This document shows, in pieces, positions 1 through 7,434 of a stretch of 36,266 nucleotides of DNA. Under the pieces are notes generated by a model. That model saw only the letters and a program-made list of their open reading frames with translations. It searched no databases and had not been told where the DNA came from. The stretch's first letter is position 1, and each line of letters opens with the position of its first letter. Source of the stretch: Ignavibacteria bacterium (GTDB lineage Bacteria; Bacteroidota; Ignavibacteria; Kapaibacteriales; Kapaibacteriaceae); NCBI GenBank assembly GCA_013204605.1, contig JABMNI010000008.1:1-36266 (forward strand). Reading direction: 5' to 3'. Made by a program: the position numbers and the translations under genes.

Positions 1-51
1 CCGGCTTCTTCCCCGGCTAAAGTTCCCCGGCCAACCCGCTTCTTCCCCGGC
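1..51 (-). repeat. GC-rich CCGGGGAA intergenic repeat, copy 1
   Basis: Read on the minus strand this is GCCGGGGAAGAAGC, a GGTTGG linker, GCCGGGGAAC, a TTTA linker, and GCCGGGGAAGAAGCCGG. The same modules in the same order occur on the plus strand at 17688-17750. In both places the array lies just downstream of a gene and reads in that gene's direction. The window begins inside this copy, so its full length is unknown. It may be a dispersed intergenic repeat family; its function is not known. Confidence 0.8.
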
Positions 52-77
52 ACGTTCTCCCAGATGCACAAACACAA

Positions 78-109
78 AGCCCCTTGCCAGAATAATCCGG
101 TAAGGGGCT
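78..109 (-). terminator. Rho-independent terminator of the DUF1573 gene
   Basis: Arms 78-88 and 99-109 (AGCCCCTTGCC and GGTAAGGGGCT) pair over 11 bp with one G-T wobble and a 10-nt loop. On the minus strand the stem is followed by a T-rich tail, TTTGTGTTTGTG. It sits about 40 bp after the stop of the minus-strand DUF1573 gene. Confidence 0.75.
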
Positions 110-149
110 GCATGTTTCAAGCGATTGCTTGCGTTAGAGTTTCGAGAGA

Positions 150-872
150 TTACTTGGCTGTTGGAACCACGGCTGTTGGCGCTTCGGCGGCGTTGCCCCA
201 GGCACTTAGGGTGACATCTGGATTGTCTTCGTTAGAAGTTTTGAATGTGATGGTACCGGAGATTGGACCGGCCTTTGTAGGTGTGTATGACAGTACAAGT
301 TCGAGTTTTTCGCCGGCCTTGATAACTGTTCTTTTGTTCACGTTAAGAGTCATGTTGGGTTCGACATTAAAATCGCTGATTACGAGATCCTTCGTGTCGG
401 CGTTTGTAACAAAAACGGTCGACGTGATAGGTTGGCCCGAAACCGCACCGTTAAATGCGAAGTACGGCGACGGCTCGATGCGTACGGCACGATTAACATC
501 GGCCTTCAACCAGATTACTAACACGCTATCTGTTGCTGAGTTGCTGCGAACAGTAATGCTTTTTGTAATAGGACCAGATTGAGTTGCGGCGATATTCAAT
601 GTAACGCCCATGGTGCTAATCTCGCCGGCTTTCAATTCTGTTTTATCGGGATCGGTTTTTGTGCAACCGCATCCTGGCTTGATTTCGATAAGATTCAGTA
701 CGCCCGTTCCAATATTCTTGATTTGGATCTTGGCTTCAAGGTGACCCGATGTTGGTGGTTTTACTGAGCCCCAATCGTAAGTGTTGCCACCAACAATTTC
801 AATTTTTGGTTGAGCAAATACTGTAGCTGTTAGTAGAATGGTAGCTACGAATAGTGCGATGAATTTATTCAC
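150..872 (-). CDS. Secreted DUF1573 protein
   Basis: A 240-residue exported protein. The N-terminus (MNKFIALFVATILLTATVFA) is a clear Sec signal peptide. Residues about 25-120 match the DUF1573 pattern: a Y-D-W-G start, then a strand ending in GCGCT (the family's usual C-x-C element), then a KAGE turn. Residues about 130-230 form a second Ig/ASH-like beta domain with T-x-K-A-G-P-I-S-G-x-I. DUF1573 proteins are common periplasmic or surface proteins of Bacteroidota with no settled role. The start is GTG with GGAG 7 nt upstream (minus strand). A terminator follows at 78-109. The gene lies 86 bp downstream of the sigma-factor-linked gene in the same direction, so partial co-transcription is possible. 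It carries no T9SS sorting domain. Confidence 0.85.
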   Translation of the reverse strand: MNKFIALFVATILLTATVFAQPKIEIVGGNTYDWGSVKPPTSGHLEAKIQIKNIGTGVLNLIEIKPGCGCTKTDPDKTELKAGEISTMGVTLNIAATQSGPITKSITVRSNSATDSVLVIWLKADVNRAVRIEPSPYFAFNGAVSGQPITSTVFVTNADTKDLVISDFNVEPNMTLNVNKRTVIKAGEKLELVLSYTPTKAGPISGTITFKTSNEDNPDVTLSAWGNAAEAPTAVVPTAK

Positions 873-902
873 AATGTACTCCGAAAAAATAATGATTAAT
901 AA

Positions 903-950
903 TCGTTGAGTTGATACTCGTTGTTAGATAATTCGTTGAGGTGTTACTCG
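903..950. repeat. Imperfect 18-bp direct repeat in the DUF1573 leader
   Basis: TCGTTGAGTTGATACTCG (903-920) recurs as TCGTTGAGGTGTTACTCG (933-950), 16 of 18 identical, 30 bp apart. Each copy can fold on itself through GAG/CTC. The pair lies between the 3' end of the membrane-protein gene and the start of the DUF1573 gene, so it could be regulatory, but it may equally be a chance duplication. Confidence 0.5.
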
Positions 951-958
951 ATGTAATT

Positions 959-2299
959 CTATTCGACAATAATTTGACGAACCACGTGCTCGCCCTTGGT
1001 TGTTGTTATAGTAAGTAGGTAGAGTCCGGAGGCCACGCCATCAAACCGCAGCGGCAACGTATGCGTGCCCGCGCCATACTCTTGGCGTGCCGTAAGATCC
1101 GTCACATAGTTCCCGGCAGAACTGTACAACGACACACTTAACGTTGTAGTTCGAAGCAGTTCAATTGTAGCGTTGCCCACCGTGTGCACAGGATTCGGCT
1201 TCACGGTAACGCTGCGAATACTTGCAGCATCTAAGCGGCACATATCGAAATAACTTTGCGATTGCGGCAACGCCTTGCACGCATCGGCAGGCGACATGCA
1301 ACCACGCTGAACTTCCGAAAGCAAATTCAGTTCGATCATCAGCGGCACTCGGTAACGTTCCGGCAAATACGCGATAAGCAAACTTGTAGGCTTGTACCAA
1401 GTAATAGTTTCGGTTTTTGAATTGTTGTTCGTGGCAAACACTCTAACCGGAATGTACAGTGCGCGCCTTTGCACAAACTCTTCGCCATTGTATGTAACGT
1501 CGGGCGAATCTGTAGTAGGTATCAAACATTGAATTGATCGGGTGTCGGTAGTTGTGCCATCGGTAGCTGTTAATCGCACTCTATGCGTAACAATCTCCGG
1601 ACGCAAATCACGCGGCATTTCATCAAACTCAACCTGCGTTAAATCCAGATACCGAACTCCCGCAATCGTAGCCGATGCAGCTCTATTGGCTGTTAGGGGG
1701 CTTTGTGTTTTAGTAAGTTTCTCTGCTGCGAGTTTATCGGCATTTGGTGTCTTGGTAGAATTGGAAACCGATAGTGCACGGTTTGAGCTACTAGCGCTGT
1801 GTGTATCTCCGCTTGGTGCTGCTGCATTACTGGCTTGAGAGGCTTCACTGTTTACACTTGATTGTTCAGTGTTTTCAGTTGCTGGCTGAGCATTGACATC
1901 AGGAGATGAATTTTGTTGTGCAATCGAATTGACACGTTGTTCTTGAACGTCTGTCTTAGCCCCTTGCAAAACAGAATCATCGTTTAACGATGAAGAATCA
2001 AACAGCGAAGTGTTGGTGGCAAGCCACAAAGAAAGTACGGCAATGATAAGTGCTGAAGTAACCAATGCGCCGCGACGAAATCCGGAGGTGCTTTTTTTGG
2101 CAATGAGAGAACTATTTTCGGCAACGGGAGACCTGTTGTTTTGAATAGGAGAAGACTCATTTGAATGCTGAGACTTACTCGACAAACTGGACTGTGAGGC
2201 ATTAAGTAAATCAGGAATTTCTGATGCATTAATAAGCGGTTGTTTTGGGGTTGCGTTGCGAAGTGCATCGAACGCATTTTTCGACGAATGATTTTTCAC
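959..2299 (-). CDS. Sigma-linked membrane protein with T9SS-like C-terminal domain
   Basis: 446 residues, not recognised as a whole. Residues 1-75 are hydrophilic and Ser/Asn-rich with no signal peptide. One membrane segment lies at about 77-97 (ALVTSALIIAVLSLWLAT). A low-complexity Ser/Thr/Asn/Ala linker follows to about 190, then a beta-rich domain, a short Cys segment (GCMSPADAC), and from about 365 a PNP-containing domain ending in GLYLLTITTTKGEHVVRQI, typical of T9SS type A sorting domains. The GTG start overlaps the sigma factor stop (GTGA), implying translational coupling. This topology (cytoplasmic N-terminus, one helix, large outer part) and the position suggest an anti-sigma factor or other sigma partner, but no known anti-sigma domain is evident. 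A T9SS-like domain on an anchored protein is odd. Confidence 0.75.
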   Translation of the reverse strand: MKNHSSKNAFDALRNATPKQPLINASEIPDLLNASQSSLSSKSQHSNESSPIQNNRSPVAENSSLIAKKSTSGFRRGALVTSALIIAVLSLWLATNTSLFDSSSLNDDSVLQGAKTDVQEQRVNSIAQQNSSPDVNAQPATENTEQSSVNSEASQASNAAAPSGDTHSASSSNRALSVSNSTKTPNADKLAAEKLTKTQSPLTANRAASATIAGVRYLDLTQVEFDEMPRDLRPEIVTHRVRLTATDGTTTDTRSIQCLIPTTDSPDVTYNGEEFVQRRALYIPVRVFATNNNSKTETITWYKPTSLLIAYLPERYRVPLMIELNLLSEVQRGCMSPADACKALPQSQSYFDMCRLDAASIRSVTVKPNPVHTVGNATIELLRTTTLSVSLYSSAGNYVTDLTARQEYGAGTHTLPLRFDGVASGLYLLTITTTKGEHVVRQIIVE

Positions 2300-2841
2300 A
2301 CTAGCACCTCGCCAATTGGTTTAACTTTAGGAGTGGGATTGTTACGAGTAGGATCTGTTAACAATTCGCGCAGTTTTTTTCGAGCGCGGTGGAGCCGGAC
2401 TTTTACGGCGACAGAGGTACTGTTTTGTGCGGCTGCGATTTCCTTAACGTTGAGACCCATTACTTCGAACATTACAATAGCTTGATGTTGATCATGCGGC
2501 AGCAAGGCCATTGCCTCATACAGCAACACCACGTCGGTATGAACATCTGCTTGCAACGTGGTGCCAAAAATCTGATCGAAGGATTCGGGTTCGGTGGCTA
2601 CTTGGCGCCGGCGGGTAGACACTGTTTGTTTCCAGGATCTCGATGCAATGGTCAACAGAAAACTCAAAAAGGCTCTTTCATCTTTTATGGTGTGGAATCG
2701 TTCGTAGGCAGAAGCAATAGTATCGGCAACCAGTTCACGAGCCTCATCGCGGTTATGCGTTAAGTGCAGTGCAAATCTTTCCAGCGAAGGCTGGATAGGG
2801 CGTAGGGCCTGCATGAACTGTTCCTGACGTTGATTATTCAA
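2296..2841 (-). CDS. ECF-family RNA polymerase sigma factor
   Basis: 181 residues, normal for an extracytoplasmic-function (ECF) sigma factor. Region 2 covers about residues 15-75 (NRDEARELVADTIASAYERF, then FLSFLLTIASRSWKQ). Region 4 covers about 105-165, with the helix-turn-helix MGLNVKEIAAAQNSTSVAVK followed by VRLHRARKKL. It should direct RNA polymerase to a small regulon, usually under control of a membrane anti-sigma factor; the coupled downstream gene (overlap GTGA) is the obvious partner. The start is TTG with AGAAG upstream; an alternative is the internal Met at residue 10. ECF families are often autoregulated, but no promoter pair was recognised. Confidence 0.92.
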   Translation of the reverse strand: MNNQRQEQFMQALRPIQPSLERFALHLTHNRDEARELVADTIASAYERFHTIKDERAFLSFLLTIASRSWKQTVSTRRRQVATEPESFDQIFGTTLQADVHTDVVLLYEAMALLPHDQHQAIVMFEVMGLNVKEIAAAQNSTSVAVKVRLHRARKKLRELLTDPTRNNPTPKVKPIGEVLV

Positions 2842-2896
2842 TTGCTTCTAAGTGATTCGAGTGGTAGGTGGGAGAAGTACGGCAAAGGTTACAGTT

Positions 2897-3026
2897 CAAT
2901 GTGAGAATGTGAGAATTTGAGAATGCCAATTGGTCAATGTGAGAATTTGGAGATGTGAGAATGCCAATCAGTAAATGTGATAATGTGAGAAGCCAATGTG
3001 AAAATGCGGAAACATTTGAATGCCAA
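2897..3026. repeat. Degenerate GTGAGAAT / GCCAAT tandem repeat
   Basis: The space between the divergent sigma gene and the TANFOR operon is filled with variants of AATGTGAGAAT(G/T) interrupted by GAATGCCAAT at 2920-2929, 2959-2967 and 3018-3027. A shorter relative (AATGTGAGAATGTGAAGATG) lies at 30702-30727. It looks like an intergenic simple-repeat family, not a CRISPR, because there are no unique spacers. Confidence 0.7.
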
Positions 3027-3073
3027 TCCACAATTGCTAATTGCTAATTGTCTAGCGGCTGACAAATACCCCT

Positions 3074-3079
3074 TATAAT
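3074..3079 (+). promoter_or_regulatory. Possible -10 element of the TANFOR operon
   Basis: TATAAT lies about 95 bp upstream of the chosen TTG start of the 1419-residue gene. No good -35 at 16-18 bp was seen (TTGTCT is 20 bp away). This is a weak call from one hexamer. Confidence 0.25.
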
Positions 3080-3174
3080 GTTACCATGCAAATTAATACG
3101 TAAAAATTCAATCTGATTTTGTGATATGTTCGCTGGTTGGCCGAACGGTAAGTAAAAACTGGAGGGACACCAAT

Positions 3175-6100
3175 TTGAATTACGTGCGCCTTTGTTTGTT
3201 GTTTGTTATTGCTATGGGAGCAGCGGTTTCCGCGCAATCCCAATTGACCTCCACACTATTTGTGGTACCGAACTGGAGCCCGTACCTGTACGAGTGGAAA
3301 GGGCATCCCGAGTATGTTCAACTTCTGATTATCAATCCATTCCCTGAGCAGATTCTAGTTAGTCTGCAGGCGGAAATTCGCATTGGCGATCAATTAGCTG
3401 CGAAGTCGAAGACCGGACAGCCGGTTCCGTTTTGGATTCAGCCAGGCCCTACCAGACTTACCGGTAATGAAATTGTACGCTTTGAGGACATGGATTATGT
3501 ACGGGGCTATAGGGAGCAAGCTTTAAAAACAGGGATGTTGCCAGGTGGTGGATATACTTTTTGCGTAAAGATTGAGGGCATTTCCAAACCGGTGGTAACT
3601 GCCGCGTGCCGACCCATGCAAATTGGAAATTCGCGACCAGCAATGTTACTGCAGCCAACAGATGGTGGTCAGATAATCACGGCCATTCGGCCAGTTTTCA
3701 GATGGATTTCTCCTACGCCCCTTCCGTCGCCTCCGGCGGTGTACGACTTCACCTTAGTAAAAATGATGCCGGGCCAGACATCGGCTATAGATGCGTTTCG
3801 AACTAACGCACCGCTTATCACGCGCAGGGTAACACAAACCCAATTGCCCCTTCCCGCAGAATTACCACAGCTCGATACGGGTGTTCAATACGTGTGGAGC
3901 GTGAAAGCGGTAAACCCTGCTACTGAAATGCCACTTTCGGAACCCGACGGATGGGCAAAACCATTTACGTTTAGTATGAAGGGTCCACCGGCTATTCCGC
4001 GGCGCGACGATACCACGAACATTACGAAGAAGGACACAACAACCACTAAGTTGAACGATAGTGGAACGGTGGTTAAGGATACTGGAACAGTTGTTAATGA
4101 CACTGCAAACAAGAATGCCCTTCCTCCACGAAATTCTACGTCTTGCGGATCGTGCAATGTTGCATCGGTCACTAACACTACGCAGCTTGATAGAGATTTG
4201 ATTGTTGGTGATACGGTTCGGATTGGTGACTTTGATTTGATTGTAACTACGCTAACCAATGCTAGTGCCGGCAGTGCCGAGGGTACAGGGGCTGTTGCAA
4301 TTAGTTGGTTGTATTCGAGCGTTGAGGTATCGTTTAAGAGTCTTTTGGTGAATACCAACATGCAAATGGTGAGTGGTACGGTGAAGGCAGTGCGCGATGA
4401 CGATGCAGGTGCATTCCCAACACAGCTTGCAAAAAATACAGCTCTGAGTTCTGCATGGACGAAGGAGAAAATTGCAGCAATGGATTCGTATGTGTCCGCG
4501 AAAGGAAAAATTGTAAAGAAGGCGGAGGGTCAGATTGCGGCACTAAAGGTGCCAATAGGAATTCAGAATTTGCAGGGCTTCACAATTGCAATTTCTGATT
4601 TTGAATTTTCTCCCAAGTCTGCATACTTATCTGCAATGACATCGGTGCCAATTCCGGGGTATAACGATACAATAGCATTCGGTTTGTCGGGTATGGAATT
4701 CTGTAAAGAAGGAATTGCCAAGACTGCTACGTTGGAGCTTTTGCAAGACTTTGAGTTGCGCGGAATGAACCCAACGGCAAATTCATTTGTAGTTGTATTG
4801 AAAGGTAGAAGCAAGGATAGAGAAGGGTGTTACATATCGTGGAACTGTGGCAGCATTGATACAATGTCTATGGACGTTGACGTGCGCCTACCACGAACCT
4901 GGCTGCTGCCACAACCCGACACCGATCCAACAAAACAAGTTATTGCAAGTTTTGCCGCGAAGGTTGTTGAGTGGAAGGACTGGTTGTTGTCGGGCTCACT
5001 TTCTTCTTGTACCATTCCAAACACAAATGGAATGGGCTTGGAGATTAAAGACCTTACGTTGGATATGAGCGACATTGAAAATCCGAACGGAATTGAATTT
5101 CCAGAGAATTACGTGGGTGAGCAGTCGAGTGCATTTCGTGGACTCTACGCCAAGAATATCAAGTTGCGTTTACCAGATGGCTGGAGAACTTTCGACAATC
5201 CAAACGCAGCTCCGGAAGTTGGAGCGAAAAATTTAATTATTACTAAAACGGGCTTAACGGGAATATTTTACGGTGCCAACGTAATTCAATTTCCAAATGC
5301 AAACATTGCACGGTTATCGGCATCGGTTGATACAGTTGGTTTAGCACTTGTAAGCAGTTCGGTTAGCGAAGTGTTTATGAAAGGTCGGGTGATACTACCG
5401 ATAGTTGATGCCACCGATGAAAGATCGGCACTGGTGTATAAAGCAAGCTTTAACGTGCGCGATAAAAAATTCGACTTTGCAGTGTACCCCGAAGAGGATA
5501 TTGTATCGAACCTTTTTGCGGGTGCTCAACTGACGCTAAAAAGCACTTCCACGTTCTCGATATCACTAACAAAAACCGAAAAGAATTTTGCGCTGTCGTT
5601 GAACGGTTCGGTGGGATGGAACGACAAAACCATTCAAGTACCAGGAACTTCACGCAGTATTAAAGTGAGTTTTGCACCCGAGTTTCAAAATTTGGGATTT
5701 GCGTATAACGATATAGGGAATACCCCACCGCCCCTTCCCGGTGCAGGAACTACCACGTCGGGGAAATTTCGAATGTCGAAAGGCACGTGGAGTTTTGCAA
5801 GTCCCCAAAAATCTTTGTCGGGCTTTCCGGTAACCATTAAAGGACTGTCGTTCGAAGGCGTGGCCGCGCAGTCATCTGAGCTATGCCGGGCGCAAGTGAA
5901 ATTCACTCTCGCGGTAAATCTTCTGTCGGGCAAATTGAGTGGCGACGGTGTGTTCAGAATGGTGGGAGCAATTGATAAATCCAACTCAAGCAGTACGTTT
6001 AAATTCTTGCCAAAGTTTAAAGATTTTGCGGTAGATAAAATTACAGTGCGCGCAGATCTCAGTGCAGTAAAAATTGATGGCTACTTAGAGTTCTATAATT

Positions 6101-7434
6101 CTGATCGCACTTGGGGCGACGGATTTGCAGCCGGTATAAAGGCACGATTCAAAGCCGTGGGTGCAGACCTTACAGCCAACGCACGATTTGGAAGTGTGTA
6201 TGGCAAAAGGTATTGGTATATCGAGGCCAAAGCAATTCTGAAACGTGGAATTCCATTCATGACAGGCTGGGCATTTTACGGCGCCGGCATAGCCGCATGG
6301 CAAGGTGTCAATGTTGATATGTCGCGCGCAAAACCAAGCGCCACCGCTCCAGATGGATCAAGTGCCTCGTCGGGCGCGGTAATGCGCCCAGACGGAAACG
6401 TCGGCTTCGGCTTTAAGGTGCTAGGAGTTATTGGCACCTCGCCAGATCCCGCAAGATTTAACGCCGATATTTCACTCAGTGGACAGTTCAATAGTTCAGG
6501 GGGCTTATCCAAAATTGCTATCCAGGGTGATATGTGGATGATGGCAACCTTTACTGAGAGGAATTCAGCCCCAGTAAAAGGAAGTGTGACCATCAGTTAT
6601 GATTTTGCAAACGAGATATTTAATGTGAACGCTAACGTTAGCGTCAACCGTTCTCCCATTACCGGAAATGGTACGTTGGCTGCCTACGTGAACGGAAGAA
6701 ATCGGACATGGTATGTAAAACTTGGTGAACCAACAAGGCGAATTACCTTGTCGATGAATTTGTTCACCAGAGTGAATTCATATTCGTACTTGATGTTCGG
6801 TAACAGTATCTCAGCACCAACTGGTTTTTCGCAGACAACCATTAACGGACTGCGAGCTGCAGGCTGTTCAATAAATAGCAGCATGCTCTCCGGAGCAACC
6901 AGTAGTGCCAAATCAGGTCCAGGATTCGCTGCAGGTTTTGCAATTGGATTTCAGAAAAATGGCAGCATCAATCTTGGTGTAGCAAGTATTGATTGGGATG
7001 CTCGCGCCGGTGCAGAGTTGAACTTGTTGTTGAAGCGGGTAGAGGGCAGACCGTGCACTGGCTTTACAGGATATAACCAGTGGTACATGAATGGATCTAT
7101 TGCAGTTTATGGTGCCGTGTCTGTGGTGTTGCGAGCAAAGCCGTGGAGAATTCCAAGTGTTAATATCCACCACCCTTGCTGTGGCAATCCATTCCGAGGT
7201 TGCTTCTGGGATTGGAGTTGTTATTGGACCTCTCCGTCAATATGCCTGCACTGCTGTTCTGGTGGTTGCTCGTATACGCTAGTTAGCTTAAAAATTGGTG
7301 CCTACCTAGCCGGAGGAATACCAAACCCCAATTGGGTAAGTGGAGAGGTGGCTGGCCGGTACAGTGTGTTGGGCGGACTCATTTCTGGATCGTTTAAGGC
7401 GAACTTTTCTCAGGGGACAAGATGCACACCATAA
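3175..7434 (+). CDS. Giant TANFOR-like exported surface protein
   Basis: About 1419 residues. The start is TTG at 3175, because GGAGGG at 3161-3166 lies 8-9 nt upstream and the following residues (NYVRLCLLFVIAMGAAVSAQ) form a signal peptide; the longer GTG reading from 3121 puts 18 hydrophilic residues before it. Residues about 20-270 resemble the TANFOR domain of Bacteroidota surface proteins: a start like LTSTLFVVPNWSPYLYEW, a GGYTFCVKIEG turn, then LLQPTDGG...PVFRW and a VQYVWSVKAV strand. A Thr/Asp/Lys linker follows (about 280-315), then a long beta-rich body. Near the C-terminus (about 1330-1390) there is a cluster of ten Cys with several Trp. Its stop overlaps the next gene by 13 bp. 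A structural surface or gliding/adhesion role is inferred; substrate unknown. Confidence 0.8.
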   Translation: MNYVRLCLLFVIAMGAAVSAQSQLTSTLFVVPNWSPYLYEWKGHPEYVQLLIINPFPEQILVSLQAEIRIGDQLAAKSKTGQPVPFWIQPGPTRLTGNEIVRFEDMDYVRGYREQALKTGMLPGGGYTFCVKIEGISKPVVTAACRPMQIGNSRPAMLLQPTDGGQIITAIRPVFRWISPTPLPSPPAVYDFTLVKMMPGQTSAIDAFRTNAPLITRRVTQTQLPLPAELPQLDTGVQYVWSVKAVNPATEMPLSEPDGWAKPFTFSMKGPPAIPRRDDTTNITKKDTTTTKLNDSGTVVKDTGTVVNDTANKNALPPRNSTSCGSCNVASVTNTTQLDRDLIVGDTVRIGDFDLIVTTLTNASAGSAEGTGAVAISWLYSSVEVSFKSLLVNTNMQMVSGTVKAVRDDDAGAFPTQLAKNTALSSAWTKEKIAAMDSYVSAKGKIVKKAEGQIAALKVPIGIQNLQGFTIAISDFEFSPKSAYLSAMTSVPIPGYNDTIAFGLSGMEFCKEGIAKTATLELLQDFELRGMNPTANSFVVVLKGRSKDREGCYISWNCGSIDTMSMDVDVRLPRTWLLPQPDTDPTKQVIASFAAKVVEWKDWLLSGSLSSCTIPNTNGMGLEIKDLTLDMSDIENPNGIEFPENYVGEQSSAFRGLYAKNIKLRLPDGWRTFDNPNAAPEVGAKNLIITKTGLTGIFYGANVIQFPNANIARLSASVDTVGLALVSSSVSEVFMKGRVILPIVDATDERSALVYKASFNVRDKKFDFAVYPEEDIVSNLFAGAQLTLKSTSTFSISLTKTEKNFALSLNGSVGWNDKTIQVPGTSRSIKVSFAPEFQNLGFAYNDIGNTPPPLPGAGTTTSGKFRMSKGTWSFASPQKSLSGFPVTIKGLSFEGVAAQSSELCRAQVKFTLAVNLLSGKLSGDGVFRMVGAIDKSNSSSTFKFLPKFKDFAVDKITVRADLSAVKIDGYLEFYNSDRTWGDGFAAGIKARFKAVGADLTANARFGSVYGKRYWYIEAKAILKRGIPFMTGWAFYGAGIAAWQGVNVDMSRAKPSATAPDGSSASSGAVMRPDGNVGFGFKVLGVIGTSPDPARFNADISLSGQFNSSGGLSKIAIQGDMWMMATFTERNSAPVKGSVTISYDFANEIFNVNANVSVNRSPITGNGTLAAYVNGRNRTWYVKLGEPTRRITLSMNLFTRVNSYSYLMFGNSISAPTGFSQTTINGLRAAGCSINSSMLSGATSSAKSGPGFAAGFAIGFQKNGSINLGVASIDWDARAGAELNLLLKRVEGRPCTGFTGYNQWYMNGSIAVYGAVSVVLRAKPWRIPSVNIHHPCCGNPFRGCFWDWSCYWTSPSICLHCCSGGCSYTLVSLKIGAYLAGGIPNPNWVSGEVAGRYSVLGGLISGSFKANFSQGTRCTP

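Noticed and set aside
64-582. 172-residue plus-strand reading frame
   Set aside because: It lies antisense to the DUF1573 gene, which has a signal peptide, ribosome binding site and domain match; the plus frame has none.
2897-3026. CRISPR-like array
   Set aside because: Repeats are degenerate, 8-12 bp, with no unique spacers of constant length and no cas genes nearby.
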